A stretch of DNA of 64,000 bases from Salvator merianae. Its lineage: Eukaryota > Chordata > Lepidosauria > Squamata > Teiidae. Both the position numbers and the translations under genes were made by a program. The stretch spans positions 35,429,946 to 35,493,945 of the forward strand of contig QVOM02000116.1 of assembly GCA_003586115.2 (NCBI GenBank), read 5' to 3'. The notes beneath the pieces were generated by a model that had not been told where the DNA came from, did no database searches, and saw only the letters and a program-made list of their open reading frames with translations. Shown here one piece after another: positions 34,401 through 45,085 of this stretch (position 1 is the first letter of the stretch; each line of letters opens with the position of its first letter).

Positions 34401-35420
34401 AAGTGGGATTGAGTTACCAGAACACTTACACAGCAGTTAGGATGGAGGAGATAGCTCAGATATCTTCCTCCAGTGGTGACTTCAGCAGTGCTATCAGCAA
34501 AATCCTTCATGAAACAGGAACCCACCTATACAGCCAGCACACAAAATTCAGTTTCTTGTAGGGATGGACCAAAGTTCAGCTCTTGTTGCAGAAGGCGGTA
34601 GTCAACCTCAGTGCATGCTAAAGACCAGACTTCAGCTCTTGTAGAAAAGATTAGGTAGCAAATGCCACAGTTTAGCTTTGCCAGTGACAGAATGGACTTC
34701 GGGGAAGCCAAAAACAAACAGTTCAGCTGTTGTTGAAGGAAGGACGTGGTAGACCTTAGCATGGAAGAAAGCACCCATTGTATTCCAGAACACAGCCTTG
34801 GGGAATGGAAAAAGTTGTTTGGGATGATTTGTCTGCGCCTTACAAGGTTTGGTCAGCCAGGCTCTCCATCCCACTTTGAATGTTAGCACCTTTGTTGTTG
34901 TTTTTTTTACCCAAACATGCTGTTTCTGTTTACAGCTTCTGTTTGCAGCTGCTGGTCTTTTGTGCTTCCCTCTAAAAGGCACACTGTGTCTAGTGAACTT
35001 CTGCTGAAACAATACCTGTGTACGGGTTCATTTTCTGCTCAGCTGCAGGTGCAGGTGCAGTGGTCAGTGGTGGCTGGTGACTTGAGTGGTAGGGAAGAGA
35101 GCAAAGATGTTAAAAGCAATTAGTACCAGAAGTCAGGCTAGATCACTGGGCGTCTTAGAGTGACTGCAGTTCCCTGCAAACCCACATGAAAATTAGCATC
35201 ATGGAACAGAATCCTTGTGCCTCCTGCTGCATTAAATAGCTGTCTGGTCCTACCCCAGACAGTCCAAATGAGCTGCTAGGCCTTCAAGCAGCCTTAGCCC
35301 TCGCAGTTCCCAGCTCCAGCTGGTGTTTTTCAGGTGGAGTGGGCAACAGACACAGCAGAAGGCAAGTCCTCGTGGAGTTGGAGGCAGCAGTAGTAGTTAA
35401 AGTGGTGTGAACAAGTCCTT
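34401..35420. other. unassigned block with internal 'TTCAGCT-TTG' repetition
   Basis: The word TTCAGCT(C/G)TTGT(T)G occurs three times (34574, 34631, 34722). On the minus strand it gives similar peptide snippets (LLQQELNFGPS, FLQQQLNCLF). It may be an old tandem or retroelement interior; I cannot assign it. Confidence 0.35.
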
Positions 35421-36566
35421 TAAGGCTTGTGTTCTAATGCGGAAATTACAAAATGCAGTCCATTATCACAAATTCTGTTATCTGTATAAAAACTGTAGAC
35501 CTTTCTCCAAAGCAGGCAGTTTTAGTGACGCTGTACAACATTCCATTATAATTGTGCACCATTTGCACAAAATGCAGATGGCTCAAAATTACCCTAGCAG
35601 TTTGTGCAAGCTTGGCAATTTTGAAAGATAGTATGGGCAGTCTCCAAAAGTTGGGTCAGCTGTGTTTGTGGAGATCTATATTAAAATTCCTGCCCAGTTT
35701 ATGCAGTTTATGAAATCTGCCATGTGTTCCAAAAATACTACTTTTACATGCATTAGCTTAATGTATAAGAAACAGAAATGGAGCAAAAGAACCCTGCTTT
35801 GCTGATGTCCTCTACCTCCCCCTCCAACTCCCAAATTCATTCTTCACAGGCAAGGAATGACAGAGTGTGTTCACTGACCTAATGCAGGCAAAATTTCCCA
35901 TAATCCTATGGAAGGAGCTGCCATAGTGAACTACTTTGCTGCATCTTGGTATGCTACATCAATATGATGTGTGCTTCAAAGCACGCTGGGTTTTGTACTC
36001 TTGAGGTCTAATGGGGGAGAAAGGGTAGAAATGAAGAAACTTCAGATATGTTGTGAAGTGAGCATCATAGCTTTAAAATTTACAGAAGCGGATGCAAGGA
36101 AGACAAATATTTGGAGGGATTTGTTAGAACCTGTAGCGACAGGAGGTGGAAAGGTGAGTATGTATGACAGGGCTGGGGGAAAATTAATCTCCAAAAGAGA
36201 AATTGGACACAATGTGAAACAAAGTTTTGAAAGGAGCTAATGACAAAGGACCAGGAAGGGACTTTTTGGCCATCCTTTGCCTTTTTGGGGACATGTTAGA
36301 TAGTGTGAGATGAATTCTGACAATTTTAAGTTTCCAAAGAGATGAAAGAATTTTGAGACATTTGTATTTCTGTGTTTAAAGAGGGAATTGCTTTAAATAT
36401 TAAAATAAAAATAACAATAAAGTATACCCGGTCAGTTAGCTTTCTTCCTTACTACCAGAAAGCCAACTTTTTGGACTCGCATGTGGAAACTGAACTAAAG
36501 GTAATGGAACTGACATATAGCTCTTGAGTGATTTAGAGTAAATTGAAAGGAATTTCTGACTCTTAA
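35421..36566. other. unassigned non-coding DNA
   Basis: No gene or repeat family recognised. Confidence 0.4.
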
Positions 36567-36768
36567 GGGCCCAGTCACACCTAAGTTTTAATCCAGCTTC
36601 GGTCTGCTTTCAGACTGAGAGAACACATCAATGAAGTAACAAGATGTTTTCTTTCAGCATTATCTAACTCAGAAAATCCTCCTTTGGGTTAGATAATGTG
36701 AAAAGAAAATGATTAGTCACTTTGCTGAAATATTCTTTCAATCCAAAAGTGGACTGAAGCGGGATTAA
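36567..36768. mobile_element. foldback MITE (family F), right end replaced
   Basis: GGGCCCAGTCACACCTAAG plus 'ttttaatccagcttcgg' after TAA. The arms pair through 'cagcattatctaactc' / 'gggttagataatgtg'. Where the copy at 14019-14234 continues with AAATTTAGGTGTG, this one changes into the family-A terminus at 36769, preceded by TAA. Confidence 0.7.
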
Positions 36769-36835
36769 GGCTCTTTCTGCACTGGGTCTTATGTCCTTGA
36801 ACAGGGACCTGCTGTCCCCGCAAACTATGGCAGAC
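36769..36835. mobile_element. half copy of family-A MITE
   Basis: GGCTCTTTCTGCACTGGGTCTTA, then 'aacagggacctgctgtcc' and 'caaactatggcag': the first arm of the hairpin element. Confidence 0.65.
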
Positions 36836-38190
36836 CCAAAGTTATTAGCTCTCTTTAAAGGAATTTTGCTCTCTCGTACCCCACCAGGCAGCAAGGAGAG
36901 ACAGAGGGCTCTGTGAGTCACTAAAATCAGACATTTTTGCTACTAGCTCTTGCTGCTGAATTAGTTAAGATTGCTGTTCTGATTGCTTGATAAGATGGTC
37001 TAGGTTCATGTTTTAAAAATACAGTCATCTCTTCCATAATTTTCAGGTTTGTTTCTTTTGGATGCATGAGAGAAAATCTGATAATCTCCTTCACTATTTG
37101 CAACAAACATACATATTTGCAAGTTTGATGCCACCAAACACCTGATTTTCAGCATTGGAAGAAGCAAGGGAGACAAAAATCAGCTATTCAGGAATTCCCT
37201 TATTATTTGTGAATACAGTGTCAAAATCTGTGATATTTTCTTGGAGTTTAATTCGAATAAGTAACCAAAGGCCTCCTATATTGTAAATAATTTTTTTTGC
37301 CCTCGCCATTTGGTAGTGGCACTACGGGGTATATGCACACCCATGGAGGTCTGATTCGGTCATACCAGAGGCAAGTGGGTGCCTGAGGGGGGTTAGATGC
37401 CACCTCTTCTTGTCTTTCACTCATCACTTGTTGGTAAGTTGCTTTGTTTCTCAGGAGGAAGAGGAGGCAGCAGTGGCAGCTGAAGACTGAGTAAGTGTGG
37501 GAGAAGAAGGATTGACATGGGAGCGTTCAATTTGTGGGAATGCTGGAGACAGCTGTTAATATAGAAAGTGAGCTGGCAGCAGAGCTGCAAAATTTGAGCT
37601 CTTTTCTGTAAATATGACATCAGCTTTCAGCCTAACTCTGCTTCATAGCTCTGTTATGCAAATGTATACGGTGGCAATAGAGAGCCTAGCATCCTCAGAT
37701 GGAAAAACAGGGTTATTGACTCATGAATTTTCAGAAAGTGTGCAGTAACTAATATTAATCTCTGCAGAATACTGCACTTGGCTGCCTTAACTGTTCTCCA
37801 AATCAAAACACTATCATTTATGCTGTCAGTCGGCATGGAATATCAGACTAAATATGTTCTTTATTTGGGAGAGAGGGACTCTGAAAACACATTAGGAGTA
37901 TTTAATAAGCATTTTTGAAATACTAACAATGGAACCAAATAAAATTTTCACTGTTGTTTATTTCCTTTTGTTTATTGATAAACTATATTGATGAAAAAAG
38001 TTGCGATAATGTTGTCTTTTTTTAACATTCATATTTTGGTTGTCCCATATTTAAAGGATTACCATATGAAAAAGAGACCAGCAGTTCTTCACCTTCTGTA
38101 TTCCCTCTTCTATACAGCTTTTAAACTTAGAGGCGTTCTGGAAGTCAGTTACTATCAATTTATTTATATACTGTACACAGGCATTTTTGT
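36836..38190. other. unassigned non-coding DNA
   Basis: AT-rich. No gene or family recognised. Confidence 0.4.
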
Positions 38191-38194
38191 ACTG

Positions 38195-38605
38195 AGATAA
38201 TGGGATAATTATCTCATTCTAACGTGGAATGGACCACACAGCGAGGACACCATCTACACTGGGGAGCCCTAGTATTGAATATCAGCAGGATACCAGCATG
38301 CACACTACAAATGCAGGTATTCTGCTCCCAAAGTTTGCTATGACAGTGACCGGGAAGCATCTGGCCACTGCCATGGTGCCCGGCAGTGCTGCAGACCGTG
38401 CAGGCAGGATCACACAATTGTGCAGGCACAGCATGTGGCACGACCATGCATTTGCACCCTGATCAGGATTATGTTTTGTCCAGTGTGGATGGAGCATACT
38501 AGCTGCACACAGGCCTCACAGATCCTCATTAATGTGCAGACCAATGAGGCCCAGAAGCAGCTATAGGGCTTCCTATTCTGGATTGCAGGTAAGTGCAGAA
38601 AGAGC
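38195..38605. mobile_element. MITE composite: palindrome plus family-A right end
   Basis: Opens with the palindromic core GATAATTATCTCATTCTAA also found at 4923-4950. It closes with GCAGGTAAGTGCAGAAAGAGC, the inverted family-A terminus, after 'cattaatgtgcagaccaatgag' and 'ccagaagcagc' blocks seen in A copies. The middle (38290-38460) shares 'ccactgccatggtgcc' style words with family E. Confidence 0.55.
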
Positions 38606-38774
38606 TTGTGAGTATACGTGATTCATTATGTTCAGTGGGGCCAGTTTTCATGTGTTTAGGTAGAACTACAGTTTTAACAATCCTTTGCCTACCATTAGCA
38701 TTACTTATTCTTTTTAACTGCCTTACAGTTTACCCCACCATAGTAAACAATAATCACTACTTCTTGATTACTTA

Positions 38775-38976
38775 GGCCACATCCACATATACCTTGAGGT
38801 GGCTTAGAGATGGTTTGTAAATGGGATCATTCACTCTCCAGTCTGTTTCTCCCCACACTGATGAACATTCTATGGTAGAAAAGATGGATTAGAGATGGAA
38901 TGAGAACATGAGGGCTACACGCTACTGTCTATAAGGCACTTCTACGCTGCCTTCTTTACTACATCTAAGTGCAGCC
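38775..38976. mobile_element. complete Harbinger-like MITE (family G)
   Basis: Bounded by TTA on each side (38772-38774, 38977-38979). Ends GGCCACATCCACAT and ATCTAAGTGCAGCC are imperfect inverted repeats. The interior matches the two halves of the interrupted copy at 12831-13271 (gtggcttagagatg, gggatcattcac, tgaacattcta, gattagagatggaat). Confidence 0.75.
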
Positions 38977-38979
38977 TTA

Positions 38980-39384
38980 CATGAGTTTCAGTACCCAGGC
39001 AGGTGCTGGTGATGTTGCTGTTATTGCTGTTATTGTTGTACTCCTCCCTCCTTCTGGAGTACAAGATTATTTCCTGTGTTCTTGAATTGTGCTTAGCAGT
39101 TCATATGAATCAGGAAGCCTGGTTCAAAACAAAATGTCTAGATTGGTAAAGCAGGATGGTTTGAGGTTGGCTTATGCCCGAACTAGTAGTTGACATGCTA
39201 CCATATATATTGTTGAATTTCATCTCCCCTCAGCCTGTTGAACTGTAAAGAATGCTGAAAGCTTAAGTCCAGAATTGTTTGGGGTGCAATATTATGTCAT
39301 TGTGTTTGTCTGTTATTGGGACCCACTTTGGCTAAAACAACTGGGCAGCCTTCTGGTTGAAGTTTATATCCTAGCTGCACATAT
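38980..39384. other. unassigned non-coding DNA
   Basis: Nothing recognised. Confidence 0.4.
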
Positions 39385-39630
39385 GGGGTGTGTCCACACT
39401 GGGCTGGTAGACCAGTCCAGGGGAACCCCTGGAACTCCTTGTCCATACTACAGAGCAGTTTATTGGAAGGCTACACCTCCAGGAAAACTGCTCCATCCTC
39501 ACTGACTGAGGCACTGGAATGGGTTATTGCATCAAAATGGCCCTGTAGGTTGGGTCAGGATGGGCAGCCTGCAATGTAGACAGTTCTTGCTGCATGCCAC
39601 TGGTAGTCTAGCCCATTGTGGAAAGGCTCC
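39385..39630. mobile_element. palindromic MITE (family H)
   Basis: GGGGTGTGTCCACACTGGGCTGG at the left faces AGCCCATTGTGGAAAGGCTCC at the right, with 'tagaccag' / 'ctggtagtcta' continuing the pairing. The outer GGAGCCTTTCCACA resembles the Harbinger-like termini of family A. TAA follows the right end. Confidence 0.65.
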
Positions 39631-40723
39631 TAAATGACCACACAGATCATCAGAAAACATATACACAACTTCTAGTTATTGTCACTGTATGGAATCTCTT
39701 ACATTTAGAGGTAGAAAGCTTTTGAAGAGCTGGTGCTGGGGATAAAGGCCATGAAAGACCATCAATCAACTTCATGCCCGCTTTGACATTTGCAGAGGCA
39801 CCTGGATAGTTCCTTTTGGAACCGGGGTATTGGGCTACACAATCCTTGGAAATGATCAAACAGCCTAATTGTTACATTTGAAAAGCTCTGGAATCGAACA
39901 GTGATTTTTGGACCTCCAGATAAAGGTAGCTCAGGTCATGATGCTGAGAACCGACATTGTCTGAGACCCTGGTGAGCTGCTGTCACTCAAGATTCTGAGC
40001 TCAATGGATCGTTTGTCTGCCTCATTATAAGTCAAGGCAGTTCTTTGTACCCTGAAAGTGCAGGGACAGGATGTAGCTATGAAGATGAAATTGCACCAGT
40101 ATCAAACATGCTGTGTCCAGTGCCTGCCAGATTTGAAATACCTCTGTTGTGATATTATTCTTTTAATGCAGATTTGTCCTCAGCTGTAGTTCAACAAACA
40201 TCATAGCTTCAAATTGTCCTAAGAATTCTCAAATCGCTAGCGATTAGGGGCTGATAAGGAAATGGGCTAACATGTAAATACATTTGTTTGGACTAGTCAA
40301 GTAGAAGTGAAAAGTAGTGATATGGTGTAAACCTTATTTCTGGACTGCTGTTTTCCCTGTTTTATTTTCCAAGGTGGAGCTTTCTGTTCTGTGAGGCTGT
40401 ACAGAGACTAGTCAGTACATGCTAAAAGAGACTCCCCCCACCCCATGGCCATTGCTGACAGAGCCTTGGTTCTTCCCTTTTGACTCAAGATTGCACCAGT
40501 GAAGGATTGTTGTATCCTAACACGTCTTTACATTCCACAGGTTTGGTCAATTTTCCTCTGCCAGTGCCTTTTGTTTAAAACAGCATCCACAGTCAGAGCT
40601 GCACATTCAGTGCAGCTACACACTGCACAATTTATTTTCAGTCAAGTCTGCTGGCAAAAGGCAAAAAGAAGAAGAAGCAGCTTCCGGATTGGGGCAGGAT
40701 TGTTATTTTCTTTTTTTTTAATA
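39631..40723. other. unassigned DNA upstream of the candidate exon
   Basis: No repeat recognised, which itself contrasts with the neighbourhood. No CpG-rich promoter is visible; a polypyrimidine tract ends it at about 40709-40723. Confidence 0.4.
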
Positions 40724-40995
40724 GCCTGTTTTGTCCTATGCAAGCAGGTAACATTCCTGCATATTCACCATGGCCAAACCTTCTCGTTTAGCCAGACCGC
40801 AACCTACTAACACAGCTTCTAGGCTGCCGTTGTCTAGGAAAGAAGATCTCAGTGGCAGAATGAGGAAAATTAGTTTAGGTGAAAAGATTTTGAGAGCTGG
40901 CAGTGAGGGGAACCTGATTAAAGGACAGAAGCAGCAGCAGCAGGTGCAGGTGCAAAGAGAACCACTTCATTTACAGCGAGCTCTGATTCTGAAAG
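40724..40995 (+). CDS. candidate 5' coding exon of an unrecognised gene
   Basis: Seen: a T-rich tract and AATAG (40709-40723) could be a splice acceptor. The ATG at 40770 lies in CACCATGG, a strong Kozak context. The frame runs 75 codons plus one base to GAAAG|GTAAAG at 40995/40996, a consensus donor. The peptide starts MAKPSRLARPQPTNTASRLP. It is basic, rich in Ser, Arg and Lys, with an RMRKISLGEKIL stretch that would suit basophilic kinases, a GSEGNLIK motif, and a QQQQVQVQ run. It has no signal peptide or membrane segment. Such low-complexity basic N-termini are frequent in cytoskeleton- or scaffold-type proteins, but that is only a compositional impression; I do not recognise the gene. 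Partial: the frame reads 8 codons into the presumed intron and stops. It might be a chance ORF, though the start, donor and absence of transposon sequence together argue for an exon. Confidence 0.5.
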
Positions 40996-42361
40996 GTAAA
41001 GTTTCTTTTTTTCTCTGTTAAATGAAGAGCCCTGTAGATTAGACATTTTGAAAATATGGCAAAGTGATCTAAATAGCATATTACCTTGACAGTATAAAGA
41101 TGTCAGGGTAAAAAGGATGCTTGAATTACACTAACTATACTTAATAGGATCTCATGGTAGCAGATGTTCAAAAGAGAGAAGGTCTGTAGTTTTAAAGGAA
41201 GACTTTGAAACCTTGAAAAGTTTATTGCTTTCTCAAGACTGATAGAATATGAATAACTTCTCATGCTTTCTTCTTCTTCTTGTTATTGTTGTTCCGGGAT
41301 CAACTTGCCTATATTGTGCAGCTTCAGGAGTTATGATTAAAATGTTGCTGAAAAGGGGATCTCAAATTGTGAGGCAGTAACGGTGCATGGCATTTGTTTT
41401 GCAAAAACGGCTTTTCCAGCTCTATGGTGTAAAATCATAGCTTCTGAATCTAGCAAACTGCCTCTGAAATGACTATCTTGAAAAATGCCCTAGTATTTTT
41501 AGAGGGTTCATCCTTGAATGATGTGAGCAAACAGGAATGGAAACAGTGTAATAATGAATAGTCTTAGATTGCTGCCGACCCCCAGAATAAGATATTTGAG
41601 AGACGGTAATGTTGTGGTAACTGTTCAGCTAAAATCTTGCTGCAATTTACAACTGCTGAGAAGCTGTGAATTTAGCTGTATTAATCTACAGAGGGATTTG
41701 CAAGGTATTATGAAATAAGAGCAATATTCTAATAGAATTTAAATAAGGTTATTTTCGTCTTTCAGTCATAACAGAGGGCCAGGGAGGATTTGAGGGAGGG
41801 AAGGAAATCTTGTCTTTCATAAATGACAATCCAGTGATACTTGCCATCGTGCAACTGTAGCAGTTGAATTAGAGTCTTTATAACTTGAAGCTGCAAATAT
41901 TCACTACGCACAAGTACAGGGAATTTCTTTGCTGTTGTTTCTGCCTGTTGCACAAATGTTATACCATCAAAGGTTACCGGGAAGGGAGGGAAAGGGAGGG
42001 GAGGAGTTGCTTGTTTGTTTGTTACCTGATGAAAAAGAGAGGTGATGGTACTTAATAGAACCCAGCAAGATGGATGGTGTGTATGCACAAAGAAGTCTTT
42101 GAATTGGATAAAAGGCAGGCGGAATCATATACCAAAGCTCTGCTTTTGAGGGACTTAAAATGTACAGACGTCTACGTATGTATCAAAATGTACATATTTG
42201 GCAGCTTATGTGGAAACTTTCCTTTTGATCACACTAAACTGATACAGAAGTTGAAAACTTGTTTGGGGAATGAAGCAGTGAGAAAGTTTTAAGAATTTAG
42301 TAGCAGCCACACTTCTAAACTGATTTGGGTAGAAAATAGTGTAAGAATTTGCTGAGATTTA
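40996..42361. other. presumed intron, unassigned DNA
   Basis: Begins with the donor GTAAAG and a T-rich stretch. No further exon on the plus strand was recognised. The 108-codon minus-strand frame at 41762-42088 has no supporting signal. Confidence 0.4.
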
Positions 42362-42994
42362 GAGTGATTTTGCCCTTGCTAGTAGACCTGACCAAACAAG
42401 TATACTCAGCGGCAGCCCCCAGCTTTAAGGGTGGGTGTTCACGTCCCATGGAAAGTGTGCCATGGCAGTTCGTGGGGCCTCTGGGCTTCTGTACTGTTGC
42501 AGCAGGTTACCCAGTGAACTGCTGGAACAGTACTGAGGCCCTGCGAACAGCCATGGCGTGCTTTTCGCGGGGCGCAAACACCCGGCCTTAAAGCTGGTGG
42601 CCGCCACTAAGTGTACTAGGAACCTTCTTCCCCAGCCCCTGCTAGTATGCTCTGTTCACACAGGACAGGATATAGACTGGATCAGAAGGCCCAAAATAGT
42701 GGGCTGGTCCAGTCTGCTGGAACCAGCACACTAGGGGGTGGTATACTAGACTATGGAGGTGTGTGGACAGCACACCTTCGTGGCCCAGTATACCACAAGG
42801 CCCAGAGTGCCAGCACAACTAGGCATGCTGCCACAATGGCCACCCCTGGCTTTCAGAGCTTTCAAAGCCCCCACACACACCAGGTCGGAGCTGGAACAGA
42901 ACAGACTATCCCAACGCAGACAGCCTTGTTCTATTTTAGGAGCCATCTGTCCTTAGCAGGGCCCAGTTTACTGAAGGCGAGTGCAGAAAGGCTC
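42362..42994. mobile_element. complete Harbinger-like MITE (family A/C) with nested hAT-like MITE
   Basis: TTA flanks both ends (42359-42361, 42995-42997). Termini GAGTGATTTTGCCC and GTGCAGAAAGGCTC are imperfect inverted repeats. Inside, CAAGTATACT / GTGTACTAGG is split by the hAT-like element at 42407-42609. Without it the element would be about 420 bp. The 'ccagtctgctggaaccagcac' and 'gtggcccagtatacc' blocks recall 3100-3240 and 57290-57400. Confidence 0.8.
42407..42609. mobile_element. hAT-like palindromic MITE (203 bp)
   Basis: Termini CAGCGGCAGCC and GGCCGCCACTA are inverted repeats. The arms continue (CCAGCTTTAAGG against CCTTAAAGCTGG; 'tgccatggc' against 'gccatggcg'). It is flanked by AGTATACT (42399-42406) and AGTGTACT (42610-42617), an 8-bp duplication with one mismatch, the length produced by hAT transposases. 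Relatives are at 12047-12236 and 15119-15235. Confidence 0.75.
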
Positions 42995-42997
42995 TTA

Positions 42998-43567
42998 ATG
43001 TCGAGGTATAGTCCTTTCTGTGTTATTGCATTTTATATCCTTAAAAGAGAAACCAAAAGAGAGTTATATAGATACTTTATTAAAATGTCACTTAGCCTCC
43101 TGTTGCACTTCCTTAAATGTTACCTTAAGACCAAGAAGTCATAGAGTTTTACAGAACGCTAAATGATTCTTTTAGTGGCTGTGACTTTTATGAAGCTCCT
43201 GAGGCATGTTGCTACCTGTTTCAATTCAAGAGTTTTTAGAGCTACATAATACTCTGTGATAAACAGCAAGGGCTAGTACCATGATTCCTGACTGGTGTTT
43301 TAAATTTGCTATTACAGCTCCAGTAGAAAAATCCCCGGTGGGTAGAAGTCAAATCTTGTGTGTGCTTTGGTATTCAAAGTACTATGTTTGTTTTTTAGAG
43401 CATGAATTGATTCCTGTTATGCATTGTATTTATGAATTTCAGTCACACGCATGCACAAGGCAAAGCATTTACGTAAATTACTTTGGGAAAGAAAATTTGA
43501 AAATGTCTGTTATTCTGAATCTGCATGAAGAGCCTTATATAAAACAAATGGGACAGAGGAATGTATG
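42998..43567. other. unassigned non-coding DNA
   Basis: Nothing recognised. Confidence 0.4.
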
Positions 43568-43599
<32 letters not shown>

Positions 43600-43649
43600 A
43601 CATATACATATACACACATACATACACATGCATACACATACACACACAT
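43568..43649. repeat. (TG)n(TA)n(CA)n self-complementary microsatellite
   Basis: A TG tract passes through TATG/TATA into CACA units, so left and right halves can pair. The two frames reading through it (43281-43739 plus, 43443-43766 minus) are artefacts. Confidence 0.9.
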
Positions 43650-43953
43650 CTCTCTATGTTCATGCATAAGGACAGAGATACTCATATCACATATATTAGG
43701 ATTGTCCTGTCCATTGGTGTCAACCTTAAATCTCCCTAAATTGCATTCTGATCTGCAATGGATCAAAACACACTGTTAAGGGAGGTCAAAGGATCTTGCC
43801 TCTCCTTTACCTCCTTGAAGTCCTGATTCATAAGCTACCAGATAGCATCACCCATAACAAAGCTTAAGATCACCAAGAAATCCTGCTGCCAGTGCAACAA
43901 ATTATTGCATGTCATCTTGAGTGGCCTGCAGCTGGGCCTTATCTGTGGTGGTA

Positions 43954-44064
43954 CCCCAGAAGTAGGCAATGAAAAACCACTTCTGTATTTCTGCTAAGAA
44001 AACTGCATGGAAGTCCTCGTGCAGTCAAGAGTTGACCACAACTCAGTGGTACCCAACAATAAAA
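43954..44064 (+). mobile_element. tRNA-derived SINE body (family S1)
   Basis: 'cagaagtaggcaatg', 'aaccacttctgtatttctgc', 'aagaaaactgcatgg', 'gagttgaccacaactcagtg' and 'gtacccaacaataa' follow the order of the copy at 49200-49402. The tRNA head is unrecognisable. Confidence 0.65.
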
Positions 44065-44795
44065 CTTCTGGGAGTTCTCCCCTATCTTTTGGGTGCCTGT
44101 AAAAGCCCTGTTTGTTCACCCAAGCTTTCTCTATATAAATAGTGCCTTGTTTTCCAAATTCTCTGAGTTTTTATTGCTTTAAAGAATAACTTGCTATTGA
44201 TTTTAAACTGTTTTAACCTTGTTTTATTGTGAACTGCTTTCAAATTTTGAATTAAATGAGGAAGTACTATATAAATGTTTAAATAAATAATAAGTAACTG
44301 TGTGTGACACACACATATAGTGAGAAGATTCATTCTTAAGGTGCATTTGAACTACTCTGAATTTAGTTCTCTGCTAAATTATAAGCTCTAATTTAACAAG
44401 ATGGAAATTTTTAAGATAAGGATTCTTAGGACTTGGAAACAAAGTGGTTATTAATTTTCAAAGTTTATATATAATTTTTCATAAGAATATTTTCAAATAA
44501 AAAAAAGATAAAAGTGGAATCAATTGCATCAAAACATAATTGAAATCACTGGGTGGATGAGAAGATATGATTCACATTGGGAAAACCAGATGGAAAGAAA
44601 AGCCTATATAGATATTAGGCATCTCACAATATCAGGCTGGCAAGCATTTCAGAAGGAGGGCACCAGCACAGAGAAAGCCCAGTTGTGGACAACTGCAAGA
44701 TGACACTCAGTAACTTGTGGCAGCTCTAGAAGGACCTCTTTCTATGATCTCAGCAATTTTACGGGTAGGAGTGGCTAACACACTTGAGGGTGGAA
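44065..44795. other. unassigned non-coding DNA
   Basis: AT-rich. No gene or family recognised. Confidence 0.4.
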
Positions 44796-45085
44796 TCATA
44801 GAATCATAGAGTTGGAAGGGACCTCCAGGGTCATCGAGTCCAACCCCCTGCTCAATGCAGGATTCACTAAAGCATCCCAGACAGATATCTGTCCAACCTT
44901 TCCTTGAAGACCTCCAGCGAAGGAGAGCCCACCACCTCCTGTGGTAACCTGTTCCAGTGACTGATTGCCCTTACGGTCAGGAAGTTTTTCCTAATATCTA
45001 GCCTGTATCTACTCCCTTGAATTTTCATCCCATTGTTTCTAGTCCTTCCTTCTTGTGCAACTGAGAATAGCTTCTTTGACTTTTC
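44796..45085 (-). mobile_element. CR1 LINE 3' end (second CR1 subfamily)
   Basis: Starts ATCATAGAATCATAGAGTTGG, the reverse complement of the CR1 terminal repeat, then 'gggacctccagggtcatc' and 'gtccaaccccctgctc'. The 44900-45080 part (ttccttgaagacctcc, acctgttccag, ttttcctaatatctagcc, ccttccttcttgtgcaactg) is the ORF2 C-terminal and 3' region. Truncated at about 45085. The CR1-tailed SINE at 12948-13133 shares this end. Confidence 0.9.

Noticed and set aside
42647..43144. 165-codon frame
   Set aside because: Its first part lies entirely within the Harbinger-like element at 42362-42994.
43281..43739. 152-codon frame rich in VCVCVC/TYTH
   Set aside because: The sequence is translated TG/CA microsatellite.
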